Source of the DNA: Adiantum capillus-veneris
Taxonomy: Eukaryota; Streptophyta; Polypodiopsida; Polypodiales; Pteridaceae
Assembly (NCBI GenBank): GCA_014529385.2
Contig: CM043955.1
Location: 137,218,108-137,282,107 of the forward strand
DNA length: 64,000 nucleotides
Direction of reading: 5' to 3'
Position 1 is the stretch's first letter; every line of letters begins with the position of its first letter. Both the position numbers and the translations under genes were made by a program. The notes under the pieces are model-generated. The model was not told where the DNA came from. It was given only the letters and a program-made list of their open reading frames with translations, and made no database searches. Positions 58,588-64,000 of the stretch are shown piece after piece.

Positions 58588-58851
58588 CTACCCTACACCT
58601 AATTGCTTGCAAAAATGCGCAAAGCTCTCTGAGGGAAGTCCTTTTGTAAGTAGATCAGCAGGATTTTCTGTGGTGTGAACTTTGACAAGCTGAAGGTGCT
58701 TATCCTCGAGCATTTCCCTGATGAAATGATACTTCACATCCACATGCTTTGTCTTTGAGTGATAAACTGGATTGCGAGCCAATTGTATAGCAGTTTGACT
58801 ATCACAATATAACACAGGCATCTCTTCTTTGATTCCCAAATCTGTTACTAG
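58588..58851 (-). pseudogene. Copia H RNase H, C-terminal part
   Basis: Minus frame 58839-58588: 'MPVLYCDSQTAIQLARNPV', 'HVDVKYHFIREML' and 'NPADLLTKGLPSE'. It has the last catalytic Asp region (CDSQ) and the family's end. In phase with the RT/RNase H block across TGA 58852-58854. Confidence 0.92.
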
Positions 58852-60195
58852 TCAATTAAGCCAAATTGATTCTTTGCATGCCTCTGATGATGCAACATAT
58901 TCAGCCTCTGTAGTAGACTGAGTAACACAATCTTGTAATCTAGAACGCCATGATACTGCTCCACCAGCCAATGTAAAGACATACCCTGACGTAGACCTTC
59001 GATTGTCTAAGTCACCTGCATAATCTGAGTCTGTAAAACCCTTCACACTTAGCTCTTGACTCCCATAGCATATACGCATACTCTTTGTAGCTTTCAGGTA
59101 TCTCAATATTCCTTTCACTGCCTCCCAATGTTTCTTGCCTGGGTTTGACATGTATCGACTTACTACTCCCACTGCAAATGCAATGTCTGGGCGAGTAGCA
59201 ATCATTGCATACATCAAACTACCCACTGCAGACGCATATGGAATCTTATCCATTTCAGCCTGTTCTTCCTCAGACACAGGACAATCTTGTTTGCTAAGTT
59301 TCACATATGGTGGCAATGGAACACTCAGTGCCTTTCCCTTCTCCATATTGAAACGTTGCAAAACCTTGTCAATATACTCTGTTTGAGATAACCAAATCAA
59401 CTTCTTTGATCTGTCTCTCTCAATACGCATACCAAGTATATGACTTGCCTCACCCATGTCTTTCATGTCAAACGATTTTGCCATCTTTGACTTCAAAGCT
59501 GAAATTTCTTCCAAGTGCTTGCCAGCAATCAACATGTCATCCACATACAAAATAAGGATCAGCCAACTGCCATCCTTAGCCTTCTTTGTATATAGACAGT
59601 GATCGAACTCACTACGTTTGTAGCCTTGAGAAAGCATAAACTTGTGGAATTTATGGTACCATGCCCTCGATGATTGTTTTAAGCCATAAAGACTCTTTAA
59701 CAACTGGCATACCCAATCTTCCTTGCCTTTCTCAACAAACCCTTCTGGCTGCTGCATGTAAATTTCCACATCTAAATCACCATGCAAGAACGCTGTCTTG
59801 ACATCCATTTGGTGCAACACCAAATCTAATATGGCAACCAATGCAAGAAAGCATCTCAATGTAGTCATCTTGACCACCGGAGAGAAGACTTCATCAAAGT
59901 CAATGCCTTGTTCTTGCTTAAAGCCCTTGGCAACAAGCCTTGCTTTGTACTTTGGCTGACTGTCATGAGCGGTGATCTTATACCTGTAAACCCATTTACA
60001 AGGTAGAGCCTTTTTGCCCTGTGGTAATTTAACTAGCTTCCATGTCTTGTTTTTATGCAGAGCTGTCATCTCTGACTGCATGGCCAATTGCCAATTCCCA
60101 GAGTCCTTCATTTGCACTGCTTCCTTGTAACATGAAGGCTCATTGCAATCAGTCAACATGACATAGTTCATAGATGGAACAAACCTATCAGGAGG
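58852..60195 (-). pseudogene. Copia H reverse transcriptase and RNase H
   Basis: 439 open codons from 60171. RT: 'TWKLVKLPQGKKALPCKWVYR', 'ARLVAKGFKQEQGIDFDEVF', 'HQMDVKTAFLHGDL', 'LYGLKQSSRAW' and catalytic 'LYVDDMLIAG' (59536-59547). Connection: 'YASAVGSLMYAMIATRPDIA'. RNase H: 'GFTDSDYAGDLDNRRSTSG' and 'STTEAEYVASSEA'. All key residues are present; only the flanking TGA codons break it. Confidence 0.95.
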
Positions 60196-61320
60196 TCAGG
60201 TGACACGTCCAGATCTACGCACAATAGGTGGCTCAGGCTCAGCCACAACCTGTGGTTCCACTCTATCCTGTCCTTGCTCCTCTTGAGCCCTGACATTTTG
60301 TCTTGCACGTGCAGGTCCATCTTCTTGGAAGACAACTCTTCTAATCTCCTCAACCCTCTCTGGTTTAGAATGATATTTGGATTCATTAAAGTGAACATCA
60401 TTGCTGCGGACAACCTTTCTGGATTCGGGATCCCAAAGTCTGTACCCCATCTCACCACAATTACCATAGCCTAGAAAGATGCACTTTCTACTCTTTGGCT
60501 CAAGTTTGTTCCTAAATTCCTTTGGAACGTGAGTATATGCCTCACAGCCAAAGACTCTGAGATGCTTGTATGAGGCCATTTTGCCTGACCATGCCATCTC
60601 TGGCACTGAATCCTTCTGCAAAACCTTGCTAGGAGATCTATTTACAAGATGAACAGCTGTTGATACAGCTTCAGCCCAAAACCCATTTGGCAGCTGTGCA
60701 TTAGAAAACATACTTCTGACCTTCTCTTGTATAGTCCTATTCATCCTCTCAGCAACACCATTTTGAGGAGGATTGTAAGGAGCAGTAAGTTCACGTTTTA
60801 TACCTTTTGACTCACAAAAGTCCTGAAAGGCCTTTGAAACATACTCTCCACCATTGTCAGTGCGTAAGCATTTAAGCTTCTTGCCACTCTGATTCTCCAC
60901 AAGTGTCACAAACGTTTTGAAAACACTAAACGCTTCATCCTTGTGCTTGAGAAAGTAAACCCATACTTTCCTTGAGTAATCATCTATAAATGTCATAAAG
61001 TAAGAAGCTCCCCCTAGAGATAGGTTAGGCATAGGTCCACACAAATCACTATGAACAAGTGCCAACTGTGTATCTCTTCTACTGCTTCTATGCTTATGTG
61101 GCTGCTGTGTTTGCTTACCATACAGACAATGTTCACAGAATTCAAAATCATTAAATGAAAAGCCAGGAAAATAACTAGAACGAGACAAGATTTCCATTCC
61201 CTTCTTGGACATATGTCCTAACCGGCTATGCCACAAAGAAACGTTCGGCTGCTCGGTTACATTGATTACATTTTTAGAGACATTTGATACATAAATCATG
61301 TAAAGTCCTCCAAACTTTAC
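60196..61320 (-). pseudogene. Copia H integrase
   Basis: 367 open codons from 61299: zinc finger ('WHSRLGHMSKKGME', 'FCEHCLYGKQ'), core D ('LVHSDLCGPM'), D ('LRTDNGGEY') and E ('NGVAERMNRTIQEKVRSM'), then 'VHLVNRSPSKVL' and 'LRVFGCEAYTHVP', ending 'IVRRSGRVT' before TGA at 60196-60198. The triad is complete. Confidence 0.95.
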
Positions 61321-62568
61321 TCAATGTGCTACTGTCATAGAACCCTTGGATATCTTCCACATGTTCTGTCCAAAAGTGGTGACATAGCCAGCATCATCAA
61401 GTAAACCTGTGCTGATCAAGCTCTTTGTAATTGCGGGAACATGTCTCACATTCTTCAGCGTGAAAGAAGAGCCATTCTGAAACTTCAATTGAACATCTCC
61501 AACACCTAAGATCTCACATGTCTGCCCATTGCCTAGCCGAACATGATCTTTAGTGGTCACATAAGAGGTAAACCACTCCTTGTTTGGAGACACATGAAGT
61601 GATGCCCCTGAGTCTATAATCCAGTCACTCAGTGCATTTCCATCAGATGCTGTAAGAAGAGCTGAGTCCATTGTATTATTCAAGAAGTAGATGTCTCCTG
61701 ACACTAGACTGTCATCCTCTGCAACAGTGTTTGTCACATTTATTTCTTGAATCTTCAATGAGGACTTGTTCTTCTCACCATGGTCTTCAGCTTTCTCTTT
61801 GCCTTTTTCTGCTTTCCATTCTCTGCAGTCTCTTTTCATGTGACCCTTCTTGCCACAATGGTAGCATTCTATGTCACTCTTGCCTTTAGCACTGCGGGAC
61901 TTGCTACGAGACTGATTCCTCTTTCCACCTTTGTACTTTTCTTTGGTCCTTCCCCTGACAACTAAGGCTGTTCCTTTGCCTTTGTCCATTGTCTTTCTAT
62001 TGGTTTCTTCAGTAAGCAGACTTCCTTCTACACCTGCTATGTTCAAACCATCTGGAGGTGCAGAATTACTCAAAGCTGTGCGAAAAGTGTCCCAACTTTC
62101 CGGCAATGTGATCAACAGGAACATAGCTCTAACAGGTTCATCAAACTTGACACCTTGAGCTGACAACTGACTGTAGATTGTGTTGAATTCATTCAGATGA
62201 TTGGACATAGGTGTCCCTTCTTTCATCTTCAAGTCAACAAGCTTCTTAAGCCAGTATAACTGTGAAGCTGCACTCTGCTTCTCATAAAGATCACTCAGCT
62301 TTAACCATGCTTGATAAGCTGACATCTCGTCTGCTACATTGAAGTAAACGCTTTCTGCCAAAGTCAGCATAATGGTAGAAAGTGCCAATTCATCCATTTC
62401 GTTCCATTCATCTTCGTCCATATCTTCTGGTTTTATCCCCTTGAGCTTTATAGGTTTTATCTGCTTCTTTTGTACCAACACGTGCCAAATCTGCTTCTTC
62501 CACAATGGGAAATTGGTTCCATCCAGCTTCTTGATATTGTAAAGAGCAGTGTCCTGTGATCCAGCCAT
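61321..62568 (-). CDS. Copia H gag and protease (open)
   Basis: 415 codons. Starts MAGSQDTALYNIKKLDGTNF (gag opening just before 'LDGTNFPLWKKQIW'). UBN2-type capsid ('LKLSDLYEKQSAASQLYWL', 'FLLITLPESWDTF'), basic stretch ('RNQSRSKSRSAKGKS'), CCHC knuckle 'CYHCGKKGHMKRDC' and protease 'WIIDSGASLHVSP' (D-S-G). Ends at TGA 61321-61323, after which integrase follows in the same phase. The only long, fully open gag in the window; the full polyprotein is dead. Confidence 0.93.
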   Translation of the reverse strand: MAGSQDTALYNIKKLDGTNFPLWKKQIWHVLVQKKQIKPIKLKGIKPEDMDEDEWNEMDELALSTIMLTLAESVYFNVADEMSAYQAWLKLSDLYEKQSAASQLYWLKKLVDLKMKEGTPMSNHLNEFNTIYSQLSAQGVKFDEPVRAMFLLITLPESWDTFRTALSNSAPPDGLNIAGVEGSLLTEETNRKTMDKGKGTALVVRGRTKEKYKGGKRNQSRSKSRSAKGKSDIECYHCGKKGHMKRDCREWKAEKGKEKAEDHGEKNKSSLKIQEINVTNTVAEDDSLVSGDIYFLNNTMDSALLTASDGNALSDWIIDSGASLHVSPNKEWFTSYVTTKDHVRLGNGQTCEILGVGDVQLKFQNGSSFTLKNVRHVPAITKSLISTGLLDDAGYVTTFGQNMWKISKGSMTVAH

Positions 62569-63597
62569 AGCTACGCTTCACAGTAGTTTACTTTTCTGGG
62601 AAAAATTCGCCAGAGTTTCCCCTGTAAACTGACCTCTGAACCAATATCAACCTGTCAAATGAACCAAGAAAGCTTCAGATTCTGCAGAAATTTTGGCAAT
62701 GTCTCCTTTGTAAAATGGCTCTGGTGTACTAAAAACAGACCAAAAAACAGCTCAAAAAACACTGTCTCTCTGACACTGTAAGCTGCGAGTAAACCTGTCT
62801 TGCACCTGTACTGTCTCTCACTGTCCTGTCACTGTCCTGTAAGCATAGACTACGACAATGCCTCAATGGCAGTAAAGCAAAGATGCAATCCCACTAACTC
62901 ACAGTCAATACATCCTAGCTGCCTATCTAAGGGTGCTCGAGGGATCGCTCCAAGACCTGTATCACCGAAAGGATCTCAACATTCGAGAATCCCCCAACTC
63001 AATAAAACCTCACTCGACCCTCAACAAAGGCTGCAGTAAATCTGACAGTACATAGACTTCCCATAAAGTCATACATCCACAAATTTCCCACTGTATGCTG
63101 TAACCGCTGCGGCGGTTGTTTGCTGTGTGACTCACAGCCAACAAACCCTCAACAGACATACATCATCTCTGACAATACATCCCATGTGGAAGTACCTGCA
63201 ATGTCAGGATGAAATCTAGAATATCAAGCAGCAAACACAAGCTACCTGATGAACTAGTGGATGTCGCCTACAGTCTGTGTGTAGATGCGCCCGTGTCATA
63301 TGTGACACGCCTCCAAGAACTCTGAGCCGTCCTTTGATGTATAGACAACCACAAATCAACACTCTGAGAGTGTCGATATCCTCAGCACCTGCAGTCGTAG
63401 GTCGAAAACCCCAAATTTGCAGAGTCGGATCTGCACCCGTCGAGACCACGTAGTCGAAAATGGCCTGCGCAGACCTTTGTCGAAGCCGAACGGTGGCCGA
63501 GATGACCTCATAATGAAATTCTGACAACACCGAGCCCCACTCCAATCTGAGTTGGTGACTCTAGCCTCCTGCAGTGCTGCCCCGAGCCTCGATCTGA
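62569..63597 (-). other. Copia H leader
   Basis: About 1 kb between the primer site and gag without a credible frame. Contains CTGTCTCTCACTGTCCTGTC-type short repeats (62808-62840). Confidence 0.6.
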
Positions 63598-63609
63598 GCT
63601 CTGATACCA
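63598..63609 (-). promoter_or_regulatory. Copia H primer binding site
   Basis: Minus TGGTATCAGAGC, 2 bases from the 5' LTR end; complement of the initiator-methionine tRNA. Confidence 0.95.
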
Positions 63610-63611
63610 GT

Positions 63612-63803
63612 TGAAGGAGTACGAGCGGAAGTGCGACGCGAGAGAGAGTGCGAGAAGAAGAGCACGACGATATGGTGAACTCGCTCTACTGTAATGTGTA
63701 GAGTATAGTGAGTTCTTATTAGGTTTTTAAAAAAGAATATGTGTACATACCTGGCGGCCCGCCCACTTACTTGGGCGACCACATTGGGCTTTATATCCCC
63801 ACA
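63612..63803 (-). repeat. Copia H 5' LTR
   Basis: 192 bp, minus strand TGTGGGGATATAAAGCCCAA to CTCCTTCA. A TATA-like GATATAAAG lies 8 bases from its start, unusually close to the LTR edge. Confidence 0.95.
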
Positions 63804-64000
63804 GAAAGGACCTGTACTCTCAAAAAATCCTATCCATCATCCGGTTAAATGTTGCAGGAGCATTGGTTAAGCCAAAAGGCATCACCAAAATCATCAATCT
63901 TGCTAAAGCACGAGGATCCCTGTAACTTGTCGAGTATATCATCGATCCTAGGAATCGGAAATCTGTTCTTGATGGTGATTTCGTTGGGAGTGCTATAATC
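63804..64000 (-). pseudogene. Ty3/gypsy reverse transcriptase fragment (window edge)
   Basis: Minus frame: '[19 protein letters not shown]' and 'GSSCFSKID', then directly '[19 protein letters not shown]' and 'DRIF'. About 35 codons that normally lie between SKID and the MPFG motif are missing, so the RT is deleted internally. It may be the pol part of element F, whose 3' end lies left of G and H, but integrase is absent between them. It runs off the window. Confidence 0.85.

Larger units (their letters stand above)
58307..63803 (-). mobile_element. Copia element H (minus strand), nearly complete
   Basis: 5.5 kb with 192-bp LTRs (58307-58498 and 63612-63803) differing at about six positions by eye, methionine-tRNA primer site 63598-63609, purine tract 58499-58516, and a single gag-pol frame (62568 to 58588) interrupted by three TGA only. 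A second copia family, unlike A/C/G. Its flanks do not match (copia G on the left, gypsy RT on the right; AAAAG against GAAAG), so one side has been rearranged. Confidence 0.95.

Noticed and set aside
49790-61323. In-frame TGA read as selenocysteine or a reassigned codon
   Set aside because: TGA occurs at Arg positions with C-to-T origin in unrelated elements that also carry frameshifts, TAG and TAA; decay explains all of it.
58302-63808. AAAAG/GAAAG as target duplication of copia H
   Set aside because: Four of five bases match, but the flanks are different elements (copia G and gypsy RT), so the match is most likely chance.

Overview
This window looks like nuclear, heterochromatic DNA from a large-genome land plant. 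It carries Ty1/copia, Ty3/gypsy and LINE elements nested in one another, very long GA/CA dinucleotide microsatellites, methionine-tRNA primer sites (TGGTATCAGAGC), and stop mutations that are nearly all of the CGA-to-TGA or CAG-to-TAG/CAA-to-TAA kind, as expected from plant CG and CHG methylation decay. A non-angiosperm such as a fern is possible (inference only). I see no intact host gene, no tRNA or rRNA gene and no CRISPR array.

Layout. 1-9694: non-coding DNA with microsatellites and short tandem repeats, a decayed chromovirus-like Ty3/gypsy on the minus strand (about 2.9-5.6 kb), a 5'-truncated LINE copy (6.4-7.3 kb) and a weak PPR-like relic near 9 kb. 9695-44496: a four-level nest. Copia element A (+) was split by a giant gypsy element B (-, 9904-41906, target duplication AACAC). 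B was split by copia C (-, same family as A, 17327-29189), a 758-bp solo LTR (target duplication GAGGC) and another probable solo LTR E. C was split in its leader by the non-autonomous LTR element D (+, 22604-29019, 4-bp duplication GCGT). 44497-48110: non-coding DNA, then an extraordinary cluster of GA/CA/GT arrays interleaved with a short recurring core that resembles the LINE 3' end. 48111-52500: a decayed LINE (-) with L1-type ORF1, endonuclease, reverse transcriptase and zinc-knuckle tail. 52500-54861: microsatellites and one unassigned 121-codon ORF. 54862-57590: 3' end of a second gypsy element F (-), related to B. 57591-63803: copia relic G and a nearly complete copia H (-). 63804-64000: a gypsy RT fragment.

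The most unusual content is: (i) D, whose 2.0-kb LTRs each carry two overlapping (ATGA) small ORFs that are paralogues of each other, and whose internal region was one ~780-codon frame with a Gag-like start and no polymerase; (ii) B, about 17 kb after removing insertions, with a tandem pair of integrase HHCC modules, a second retropepsin-like domain after integrase, a ~1000-codon coiled-coil ORF3 shared with F, and four leader repeats each centred on a 22-28 bp palindrome; (iii) a triple tandem RNaseH-U3 unit in C; and (iv) the LINE-tail/microsatellite cluster.
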